A DNA stretch of 64,000 nt from Phoenix dactylifera (lineage: Eukaryota; Streptophyta; Magnoliopsida; Arecales; Arecaceae): positions 1,178,001 to 1,242,000 of the forward strand of contig NW_024067677.1 of NCBI RefSeq assembly GCF_009389715.1, in the 5' to 3' direction. Below, in pieces: positions 1 through 10,700 of this stretch. Under the pieces are notes generated by a model, which saw only the letters and a list, made by a program, of their open reading frames with translations, searched no databases and was not told the DNA's origin. The position numbers and the translations under genes were made by a program. The first letter of the stretch is position 1; each line of letters starts with the position of its first letter.

Positions 1-1672
1 TGACTGGTCCTTTGACCTGCGGTGCTTCGGCTACTCACAGTGAGGTTATTGTAGTTTGACTGCACACATATATGGTCTCTAGCCATATGGGTCCATGCAG
101 TGTAGATTGGCTGCAGTAAGTTCACTGTAGGAGTAGGGTATGCACTTATATGGAATCTATCGACCTTGATAGATAAGGAGAGATCCTATGTGATTTATAA
201 GACTGAGTTCGTAAGACCTCGGCCGGGGCAGTATGCACAGTGGAGAAAGAGTTTTCCACTCTCGAACTTAAGTCGAATAAATTTTGACATATGACAGACG
301 AAGGGGTTTGACGAGTTATCCATGACCTCCGTCTTGTAGTGATCCACGATAGAAGGACTGTAACACATGACAACTGCACCTAGAAGTTCATCATTCTATT
401 CTGCTGGGTAGCCACTACATGCTGCTAGGTGTCACTGGTAGATGGTGGGACTCATAGGGATTATCTTGATGATCGATAAACCCTAATGAGTTGAGTTGGA
501 ATCGTTCCAACCCATTGAAAGGAGTTTTCAATGATACTGAGATGGAGATCTCAATATGTCTCATTACCAGTCAGATTAGAACCTATGAGGTCACACACAT
601 TAGAGGTTCTGATTATTAGGATTGTCGATTTGTGATTTGGAATCACAATGTCAATTGTCAATAAGATTGATGTACAAAATAACCCACTAAGAGTTAGTGA
701 GTTAAATGGAAGAATTAAATAATTATAATTAGATTATAATTAAGTTTTTTATTGCTGATTAATTAAGTCAAATTATGATGGGTCTGATCCAAAAGAAATT
801 TGACTCAAATCCTAGTCAAGAGTTGGCTAGATCGAGTCCCAAAAATCCTACCTAAATTTAGCCTTTTTCTTTATATGGAGCCTCCCTTTTAATGCCCTAT
901 TTTGAGGAGTCAAGGGGCAGCCAAGAGGGCAAGAAGGAGCGTGGACCCCTCTCCTTCTTTGCTGGGAGCCAGCGCCCCTTGATTCAAGGAATCAGGGGGC
1001 CCGCCAATGCCAAAAAAAAGAGGAGGCGCCAAGGAATCCTAGTGGGACTAGGACCCTTGGCGCCTAGGGTTTTGAACCTTATAAATGGTAGCCCCACGTC
1101 CCATGCTTTGATGATAAGAACTTCTCCCAGCCGTGGGGCAGCAAGAAGGATTTTTGGGGATTTTTAAATCAGCAAATAGGGAGAGAAAAGAATAAAAAAA
1201 GGTGAAGGGTTTTCTTCTTCCTTTTGAAGGCTGCACAAGGTGGGATCCTTGTGATTTCTTCTTCCTTCTTCTTCGACATCCAAGAGAGGCTTTTGCAAGG
1301 AGCTAGCACCCCAGTGAAGCCCCATCTCTGATCTTCAGCAACCTCGTGTGGATACTTGTAGAGGCCGGACGTTTGTGCGGCTACAAGGAACCAAACCACG
1401 ATCATCGGTTGCGGTGTTCTTCTACCCGCACAAAGGTGAAGATGAGATCTTCATTTGAAATTTTATATTTCTGATTTTCTAGTAGTTTAACAATTCATAA
1501 TTAATTATTAGATCTTAGTTTAGTCCCCATCTTAATTCAAAAGGGTTCTGAATCGTTTTGATTCAGAAAAATTTTGAAATCTACCCGATCCTGTTCCGGC
1601 GTATGCGATGCACCGGGCCCGGCATGCGGATTCCGCCGCGAACGTCGCGCCGCTGTGGGGCAATCCAATAGA
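1..1672. mobile_element. Probable LTR-retrotransposon fragment (LTR-like, truncated)
   Basis: No credible coding sequence is present; the short open frames here are GC-biased accidents. The stretch has the texture of a long copia-type LTR or its flanking leader: poly-purine and poly-pyrimidine patches near 1185-1290 and a C/G-rich end around 1590-1672. Neither a matching second LTR nor target-site duplications fall in the window, so the element is truncated or continues to the left. The assignment is by resemblance to long monocot copia LTRs and is weak. Confidence 0.3.
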
Positions 1673-1739
1673 GAGCTCTTCTTTAGACAGCCAAGATCAC
1701 TGAGGCTATTATAACGACTTTATCTAGGATGGCTAGAAA

Positions 1740-2224
1740 CATTTAGGACCCCCCTCCTCTCTGCTGTTACATCGCTCAGGATTGTTCTTGTCTCATGGGA
1801 GCCCCCATTCCTGGCCATCTGAAGGTGAATTTTGACAACAGTGTGTCTGTAGTTGGAGACAGTACTGTAGGTGTAGGTTTTGTGATCCGGAGCCACGACT
1901 CGAGACTGATTGCTGCAGGAGGGGCGACGCTTAGTTGGATTGACGACCATCTGAATGGAGCTAAGAGCAACATGGGAAGGCATTATATATGTGAGACGGG
2001 TGTTAGGGGCAGAGCGCATCCTGCTTGAGGGGGATTCAGTCACCATGATTGATTGGATTCAACTAGTGGAGCCGAGGAGGGGTGACAACCCTCTGTTGTG
2101 TGACATCTGGAGGATGGCGGGCGATTGCAGGGCCTTTCAGGCTATACATATTTACCGTGAGGCAAATATGGTTGTGGATTGGGTCGCTTCCTTTGCTGTA
2201 CAGCATTCTAACAAGATCCTCTGG
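1740..2224 (+). pseudogene. LINE RNase H domain, 5' part (frameshifted)
   Basis: The plus strand encodes the RNase H (RVT_3-type) domain found at the C-terminus of plant LINE ORF2 proteins. A frame from about 1795 gives GHLKVNFDNS (first catalytic strand) and GVGFVIRSHDSRLIAAGG. After a frameshift near 1955 a second frame gives MELRATWEG, LLEGDSVTMIDWI and IYREANMVVDWVASFA, the usual helix and last-acidic-motif region. The reading frame is cut at 2224 by the hAT element and resumes at 3600. It is inactive because of the frameshift and the insertion. Confidence 0.78.
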
Positions 2225-3591
2225 TAGGGGTAGCAAACTATGATCCGACCCGCCAATCCGACCCATGTTCGACTTGCCATAAACAGGTTTGGATTTGGCC
2301 TAAATAGGTTCGGGTCGTAAACAGGTTGACACGTTTAACCTGTTTATTAATTAAATTGGATACGGGTTTTAGACGTCTGACCCATTTAACCCATTTAACT
2401 GTTGGGCTGATAGAAGATAAAGGCCACAACCCATAAGACCCAGAGCCGGGCCAACTCCCCTCGGCCTGATTTCTCCGCCTCAGCCTGATTTGGTTTTTCT
2501 TTTCAGTTTTCACCGCTCAGCTATGATTTGCCGATTTGGCCATTTGGGGGACTTAGGGACCAGGGTTTGTGACAAGCGCTGCTTGAGCTCTCTACTCTTT
2601 CGTCTCCCCTCTTCTCTCCTCCACCTCCGCCCTCTCCTCCGAGGCTCCCCCTTGCCAACTACTTCTGCCTTCCTGTCGACAGCGAGTCGGCAACCGCGGC
2701 TACATCATGCCCCTCGATCGGCCGATCTCACTCTCACCTGGGATGAGATCATCACGGCTACATCACCCCGTCGACGCCCCCCGCGGCTACATCGACGGCC
2801 CCCTCCTTCTTCCTCCTCGGCTAGGGTTTTCAGAACCCACAACTGGTGCCACCGGAGAGAGTAGCTGCAGCTTCTTCCTAGAGCGAGGTAAACCATAAAC
2901 CCTAATCCCTATTTCCTTTTACCCCATGATAACAAACTAAAAGAAAAGAAGAAGAGGAAGAGGAAGGGGGAAGAAACCTACCTAGGATCTCCGACTGTGG
3001 ATCCGGTGCCGCGCTTGATCGCCGCTGTGGCCGCAGTTGTCGATGGCCGCGCTAGGATTCTTCCTTCCCTCCTTTGAGGGGTTCTTTTTCTTCTCATACT
3101 GCGGTAGGCAAGACAGAGAGGGTTCTTCCTCCCCCCTTTGCTGAGGCCGTGACTTGGTCGCTGGTGGAGCCGCCACGATGAGGTCCGGGGGAGGAGCCGC
3201 CGACCCCTCCCAGACCTCATCAGATCTTCGAACTCTGATTTCTGAACATCAGAGAGACTTCTCTTTCTCTCTCTCTCTCCGTCGAACCCCCCACCTCTCT
3301 CTTTCTCTCTCTCGCTGGAAACAACCCCACCCAGCCACCGAGCCACCCTCCCATCTCTCTCTCTATTTGGTTAAACGGGTTAGAACAGCAAACCCGACCT
3401 GTTTAATTGATCTGTTTATTAAATAGGTTAAATGGGTCGGATTCGGGTTACCTGTTTAATAAATAGATCGGTTCAGGTTATAATTTCTAACCTGTTTATT
3501 AAACAAGTCGGGTTCAGGTTTATATTTTTTTGACCCATTTAATATTTGACCCGATCCGTTTATGTCTGACCCGATCCGATTGCCACCCCTA
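2225..3591. mobile_element. Non-autonomous hAT element carrying GC-rich exon-like sequence
   Basis: The ends are inverted repeats, TAGGGGTAGCAA on the left (2225-2236) and TTGCCACCCCTA on the right (3580-3591). They are flanked by a perfect 8-bp direct repeat TCCTCTGG at 2217-2224 and 3592-3599. An 8-bp duplication and TAGGG ends are typical of the hAT superfamily. Sub-terminal regions are rich in inverted GGGT/ACCC motifs (2245-2400 and 3370-3580). The interior (about 2490-3360) is GC-rich with Ser/Pro/Arg-rich open frames on both strands, looks like captured host exon or UTR sequence, and encodes no transposase. The element sits inside LINE RNase H sequence, which gives independent proof of both boundaries. 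Confidence 0.82.
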
Positions 3592-3715
3592 TCCTCTGGA
3601 TACACCAGGGGGTCGTCTCTCCTTTGCTTAGTCATTTCTTACCTTTTGATTATGTTGGTTGCACGCAAGGTAGAGTAGTGTAAGCAGCCGTTGTAACCAA
3701 AAAAAAAAAAAAAAA
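3592..3715 (+). mobile_element. LINE 3' end with poly-A tail
   Basis: This is the continuation of the LINE interrupted by the hAT element. After the insertion the frame resumes, runs about 30 codons and stops, then reaches a 17-nt A run at 3699-3715. Order and spacing (RNase H end, short tail, GTGTAAG, A run) match the second LINE copy at 4624-5017, which supports the reading. No 5' target duplication was found for this copy. Confidence 0.75.
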
Positions 3716-4612
3716 GGAGCTTGTGACACTTGAGCATAAAATAGGTCACCCATGCATTGTTTATTTCATCACCAAAATTTATTTAAGCTCAAAAATATAT
3801 AAATGTAAATTAATTTTTAAACACTAGAAACAGATGAAAACATTTTGCTAATATATTTCCATAGTAACATGCATTGTCATGTTACATAGGAGCAATGAGA
3901 AAGCTCCATGGTAGCCCGTTCGGTGGTCTTTGTATCATTCGTATTGACAGTTGATGTGGGCTCTACCCTTATTCGTCGATCAAGTGGAGTTTATTCAAGA
4001 CTTGTTTGGTTCATAGGAGAAGGAAAAAAAAAGTATTCTTTCTCCATGATTAGCCTTTTACAAAAATAAAATTTTTATATTTTATGAGAAAGAAAACTCA
4101 CTTTCTCATATGGCCAGAATTGGTTTTTTTTTTTTTAGAAGTATTCTTAAATTATCAAAAATCTATTGGTAAAATTCTCTTTATTAAAAATATAATAGAT
4201 ATTTAATATAATTTTAAAAAATAAATATCAAATCAAAAATAAATTATTCTACAATATATTATTTTATTATTATCAATTAAATATATTAAAACTATTTTTT
4301 GAATATTATATGTTTAAAAATTATTCTTTCATCAATCAAGTCATCACCATGTTCAATAGATCCGATCGTAAGAGACAGTAGAATCAGTGTCCGTACGGGT
4401 GGCCAGCAAACACAGGATCAGATGGGGGCAGCCGGCCGGTCTTTCTTTCTCATATTTTAGTCTGCTTTCTGATGCTTTTTTTTAAGAAAAAAAAAAAATC
4501 TCGTTTCTTCGCTGCACAGATGTCCAGTACGGTAAAAAGGAATTGAACAAAAAGGGTTCCAATGCCCCGAGAGTAAGAATTGCATTAGTTGCAAACTTCA
4601 AGGGTGCGAAGC
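3716..4612. other. AT-rich intergenic sequence, nothing recognised
   Basis: AT-rich DNA with several homopolymer A/T runs. The phrase TTGTTTGGTTCATAGGAG near 4003 resembles the end of a Tourist-like MITE, but no partner inverted repeat was found. No gene is seen. Confidence 0.5.
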
Positions 4613-4623
4613 TCCAAGTTTTA

Positions 4624-5017
4624 GGGCGCTGCACCTTTGAGCCATTAGTTTTTAGGATGGAGTTGAGAACTGTTTAGGAGGAGTCTCCCATGCAAGACGA
4701 GTTTTGGAGGCCCGGAGCATCATTTTGGAAAAAGATTTTGTAAAGATGATTGAGTGAATTCTACAAAAAAGGCCAGAAGTACTCGACCACCCACTTATAG
4801 TAGACATTCGGCGGTGATATCTTCCAAATTATGCACGTGTTTCAGAAGACGAACATAGCTGCTGATTGGGTCGCCTTCTTTGCTGCTCATCATTCTGAAG
4901 ATATTTTATGGACCCACTTTGTATCTGTTCTTTTATTTTTGTATAGTATTTTGTCCTTTGATTCAGATGGCAGTGCTCACGTGAGACTAGTGTAAGTTGC
5001 CGATGTACCAAAAAAAA
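4624..5017 (+). mobile_element. 5'-truncated LINE 3' end (second copy)
   Basis: The fragment is bounded by an 11-bp direct repeat CTCCAAGTTTT at 4613-4623 and 5018-5028. It ends in a short A run (5010-5017) directly before the 3' copy of that repeat, as expected for target-primed insertion. Inside is the decayed end of a LINE RNase H domain: MELRTV near 4660 and TNIAADWVAFFAAHHS at about 4850-4900, with stops and frameshifts between. It is homologous to the LINE at 1740-3715 but clearly diverged from it. Confidence 0.82.
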
Positions 5018-5028
5018 CTCCAAGTTTT

Positions 5029-7717
5029 TCTTTAGGGTAGACTTTCGGCTGTACAATGGCTTCTCGCGGCGGCAACGCCGCCCATGGTATTAGCATACAA
5101 ATGCAATCCCAGAAAGTGGGGGGATAGCAAAAGCTAAGCCTTTATCAATAGCTTCAGCAACTAATTAGTCGGCTGATTGATTTCTCTCCGAACAAATATA
5201 CATTGCTGGAAAATGCAAACCAACCTCATTTCTACACCAATCTTTAAATAGTCTGCTTTACACTGACTAATTAGAAGCACAGTCGTATACACTAACATGA
5301 CAACTCTTTATCATATAGAAGTGCATATGTGCCGGGTTAGTTAAGATTGGACGCTACCCGGTCCTAATCGGTTTTCAACTTTTGGAACAGGAATCATGCC
5401 AATCCATATTAGAACCTACCTCAATCCAACCCAATCAAGATGAGGTTGGTTCGAGTTTGGTTGTTGGATTAGTTTTGTAAGAAGAAAAAGTAAGTAAATT
5501 AATGAATTTAATCGAGGATGGCATAATCCCTCGAGCCTCAACAAATATAAAAGTGAAGACACCATATTTGTGAAGATGCCGATAATAAAATCCAATGATA
5601 ATAAAATAATAATCATATATTAGTAGAAAATATAAAGTTATAAGCTATGTTTAACAAATTCGAAACTGAAAAAATTGAGGCAAATTCCATATCCATTAAC
5701 TTAACCACAAATTTATTTTCATACATGTCAAAAAGTCAAAAAATAATCTAAAGAGATAGAGGAAAAGAAATTATGCATAGCACTAAGATTATTCAAATAT
5801 TTAAATGAGCAAAAGCAAATCTTTAATCAAACCTATCCATCAAAAATAGAAAGAAAATTAAAAGGTAAAAGCTGAAAATAACAAAGGAAGATCATTAACG
5901 GTAAAAGCATCAATTCAACAAATAGTGTATCAGACAGGTCAGGTTATTGTCTTGGTTACCCGGCCCCTTATCCCAAACCCATCCTGATCAGATTTTAAAA
6001 AATTAGAACAGAGATTGACCCAATTCTATATAAAACATAGGGCAGCAAGTGGATTAGACTTATGACTTCTGATCTAGAACGAATTCAGCCTGATTCGAAG
6101 TTACTTGCATTAGGCTTGGATTAGAAATCATGATCCTTATATATGGACTTGATCTAAATCCTTAAATTTCTGATTTGAAACTAAACCAATTTAAAACTAA
6201 TATATTATATATTTTAAGGCCTCCTTGAATATAAGAAATTAGTCTTCTTTTCAGAAAATAATTTAACAATAATTTATATTATTGATTATAATTATATTGT
6301 TGATAATGATTTATTATTTTTTACATACTATGTTTATAAAATCATTTATAATCAATTTATGAACATCTATATGATTTCTATTTGGAATAATTTTGACTTG
6401 TTTTGACTCAAAAAATCTGATAGATAGATAAAACTAATATTAAGTCTGATCCAATCCAACATGAAGAGAATTGAATAAGATCTGGGTTCAATTTTTTGAT
6501 CCAACTCAAATGTAGATCGATTTTGGATTGTTTTCATCCCGATCCAAACCAACCCGTTTGCAGCCCCATAAAACCCGAACCCATGTGCACACTTTGTATA
6601 CACCTATAGAATGAATGAACATATCAAGACTTATGAGGGAGTATTTACTTTTTTTTTTGTAGAAATGATTGAGCACAAGGACAGAGCCTGTTATTTTTTT
6701 AAAGTATCATGCTAATTAATTTTTCTTTATTTGTCATATGCTCATGGGGATTGTTATGGTTACTAGTTTTAGCTATCTATACTTATTTAAGTTAGTGTAG
6801 TCTTTTGAGTATGCATATTACCCACCCTAGCATATGCAATTTATAAATTTGTCTAATATGCAATGATTGTGAGCATGTTTAGAAAGGCCTCATCAAATAT
6901 TACTTGGTACAAGTAAATTATTGTGTTTAGGGTATACACTGAATTAAGTTGTATGGATGAATGTAAAACATAGCTAAACCTTTTTAGTATAATTTTGTAA
7001 CTTGTTTTGCAGGTTTCATAATTACTTATATAAAAAAAAAACCTTCCATTAAGAAGAAATTCATAAATAATTTTTCTTTCCGGTAAGCTTCGGAGCCTAA
7101 AAGAATCAATATATCATGTGTTCTATGTGAATTGTCATATTGGATATGAAAAAAAAAAAGATAAATGTAACTATCCAATACATTTTTGAATTTTTAATAA
7201 AAATTCAAATTTTTATTTCCATAAAAAGAGGTTAATCTTATATTTTATTAAAAAAATATTTCAAACTTTATCGGATCATTCTACTCTACAGATAACGAAT
7301 TTATATATTTAGCAATGAATGCATATAAACTATAAGACTATAATATTTACAATGAGATGGTATGAGTAAAATGGTCTGAAAAAGTTCAAATAAATTGTTG
7401 AGGCAACATATATCAAAAAAAAAAAAAAAAGTTTTACCGTTCCGTTCTATTTTTAAAGCAGTGGCAGATATTTTTGTCATCAATAAAAAGCTGCCTCTAT
7501 TTTTTTTTTAAAAAAATATAATTTTTATGTCACAAGGTTGCGTTGAGTACCGTATCCGTAACTAGCATAGTTGCGTGCTTGATCGACGCCGCCGGTTCCC
7601 GATTCAACGGTGGCGGCTCGCCGCACACCAAGCCTTCGCACGCCTGATTCCACACGGAAATTCCATATACTAGCTCTAGAGTACCATTCTGTCTCTCTCT
7701 CATCCCCCGCCGCCGCG
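5029..7717. other. Intergenic, AT-rich; possible decayed DNA-transposon ends
   Basis: No gene is seen. Around 5335-5470 and 6430-6600 there are GGGT/ACCC-style motifs, and ACCAACCCGTTTGCAGCCCCA at about 6557-6577 resembles a decayed hAT/MULE-like terminus. No target duplication could be matched, so no element is called. The stretch 7500-7717 should hold the promoter and 5' leader of the gene starting at 7718; no clear TATA box was found. Confidence 0.4.
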
Positions 7718-10700
7718 ATGGAAGCTCTGACGTCCGCCGCCGTCTCACCTCCCACCTCCACCAGAAGAAGCACCCGAGACTCCTCCCTCCTCCGGCCGCC
7801 GCCACGGCGGCACCGCCCCCACCTCGCCGCCTCCTCTCGCCTCCCCTGCCACCGCCTCCCGGCCCTCTGCTCCCTCGGCCTCCCCCCCTCCCCCGTCCCC
7901 ATCAGCGGCGGTGGGAGGTGGCGAAGATCCTTGGTGGCCTGCGCCTCCTCCTCCTCATCGCTGGCTGGAGGGGACGAAGGGGAGGACGAGGAGGAAGCAG
8001 GGGAAGGACGAGGCGTGGGCGATGACGATTTGGAGCGGGCGTTGGCGATGGACGCGAGCATCCCGGGGAGCTCCCAGGAGTTCGTGCGGCGGGTCTCCTC
8101 CCGCGCCTACGACATGCGCCGTAATCTTATGCAGACCATCGATTCCATCAGTTACGACGGTATCTTCCACTTCCCCTCCCTCTTCCTCTGCTTCCACCTT
8201 CATTCAGTAATCTATCCATCCATCAATAGGCAGAGAATGAAAAAAAGACTAACTTTAATCTCGAATTGGCTTCAAGGCGAGTTCGAGATTGTGTTTCATT
8301 GAATTGCTGCTAAGAATGGTTGATCTAGTTCGTTTTATTGCTTTTATAATTCTGTGTCCTGTTTTGTGTTTCTTGGTAAGTGGGAATCATTATGTGTGAT
8401 GCCTCATGCTCCACTGCAGCCATCAGTAGGAGGTCATATAATTAATGATCAGCTAATTTACAGTGATAAGTTCTTGGCCCGATTTTGGATCGTTTGATTT
8501 TTGTTTTCTTTTGTTTTAGTTAATGGGATCCACCTGATAGGATTTAGGGATTTTGCAGATTAAGGGTTCTACTCCCTCAATGGGAGGACTGAATATCAGA
8601 TTGCGGGCCATAAATCCGTAGCTAATTTTATAACTTTGCTAGGGACATTGCTTTTCCGTTATTGTTTGTTTCTCATTATCTTCTTCTCCTACTCCTTTTC
8701 TCATTGGATATTCTGTAGAAAAATATGAAAATAATTTAGGTTTACACTAATTCTTTGAATTGGAAGTACATTTCAGATCTTTGCCTAACATAGGATCGGT
8801 CACCATGTTGATCTTTAGATTAGTTGGTTTTACAGTCTAAGGATCATTATTGCAAGTATTTAATTGTATTCCTGACCAGCATGTTGGTGAACATGGAACA
8901 TGCCAAAAAGATTTAACAGCATGGTGATCTGTTGGATAATCTTGAATGACATGTTGCTGGCTTGGAGAAGCAAATGGATGATCTAACATCAAAATTTCAT
9001 GTTCACTTGACCTTTTTGAGAGCAAAGGTTGCACTACAAGTGGGCAAGATTGTTCTTCAACTGGGAGATTTTGGCAGTAGAAGATCAGCAAGTCAAGAAC
9101 CTACAATTACTGATCTTTTCGTTGAAATATTGTATCCAGCTTGATAAACTAGAATTGTTCATTTAACATTTGACCAAAATTTTGAAATTTTGTTCGAACC
9201 TAATCAATCTCAGCTGCAACAGATCGGTTTAGGCCAAGACCATCCAATGCCAACACTCAAATTTTTGGTTTGGGCTGGTTTTTGGCTAGTTTTAGCTTAT
9301 TTCTATAGTTCAGCCAAAATTGACTGAAATTGATTTTTTTTAGTTTTTTTTTCTGTTTAACAAGTATATATGTTAAATGGTTTCTACCATTTTCTCAATT
9401 TGTCAATGTTTTTGATATCACATTGGATTAAATCCATGTTATTTTTTGGCTAAATTTTGTTATTATGGTGGCAAGATGCAATCTTAATGTGTATCTTTTT
9501 AGAAAGTGTTGCACCTTGCTATCATTCTTCTTTTTTTGGTTACATGAGTTTTTTTTACTCTTTTCTTAGAATAAAATGAGTGAAATAAAATGGGTTTTAA
9601 TTTAAATGGTTTTTTTGCTTAGATGGGTTATTCAAGTGAGATAGAATGAAATATGCTGGGTCAATCTTTTTCTTTCCTAGATGGATTATTAAAATGAAAT
9701 AGCATAAAATATGCTTACAGAAAAGTTTAGTTAAAGAGAAACTTAGAGAAAATATCGAAGATTAGAAAAAGAAATAGAGGAAAATCATAAAAAATAGAGA
9801 AAGCTATTGTAAGATATATAAAAATTAGAGAAAACTATAATATATTTAAGTTATTAAGCTTTAAATAGTTTAATTTCAGCTTGCAACCATCCAAACTACA
9901 CAAACTGTGATCCTAGGTAACTGAAAAAACAGATGACAATGATGTGAAGTAAGTTTTCTTAATTTCATTTTTTAATTTTTCCTGGTTTTTTCTGTGAAAC
10001 TCTGAAACTCGTAATGAAATTGTTGAAATTGTTGAAACTGCCGAAACCGAAACTCTATCCAGAAGACCGAAAATGAAATTGAAACTAAGTTCAAAGACCT
10101 TGGTTTGGCCATGTACATGTTTTAGTTTCGGCTATTATATCCTTGTTTTGAATTGGGACTCATAGCATTCTGTATTCTTTGTGCCTTGAGGATCATACCT
10201 ATTTCCTATGTTAAGTCACCTCTACATGTCCTCTAGAGACACAGTCTATGGGAGCTTGGCAAGCTACTTCCTAGTTGTATGAGTCAAATTGTCCAGCAGG
10301 AAAGAATGACTACATTGCCCATCAAATGGCTTTTTAGTTCACTGAGAGGACCATCTTGTCCAAGGTTGCCTTAGATGGGAAATTAACTCCAACTCAAATG
10401 GTTGGCATCAAGCTGAGAGCCAATTGCAAGTTGTTCTTGGACTTTTGATGGTTCCATATTGCTGGATAAAGCCTGTTGTTTAAGGTCAAGGTATTTCATT
10501 ATGTTCAAATATAACAACTTACAATCACAATGTTCATGGACTTGGTTTGTCCAAGTGCTTAACACTTGCACGATTCTAATATCCAGTTTCAGATAATACA
10601 CCGAAAGTTGTTTCTATTCCCATTTTCACCTTTTTAGATTCTAGTATCCTTTGAAGTGCAATATATAGATTCTTTTTGAGCAGATATTTTGATTTTCTGA

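Noticed and set aside
2216..3599. 9-bp target duplication (ATCCTCTGG) suggesting a Mutator-like element
   Set aside because: Moving one base into the terminal repeat gives perfect TA...TA-ended inverted repeats and an 8-bp duplication, which fits hAT better.
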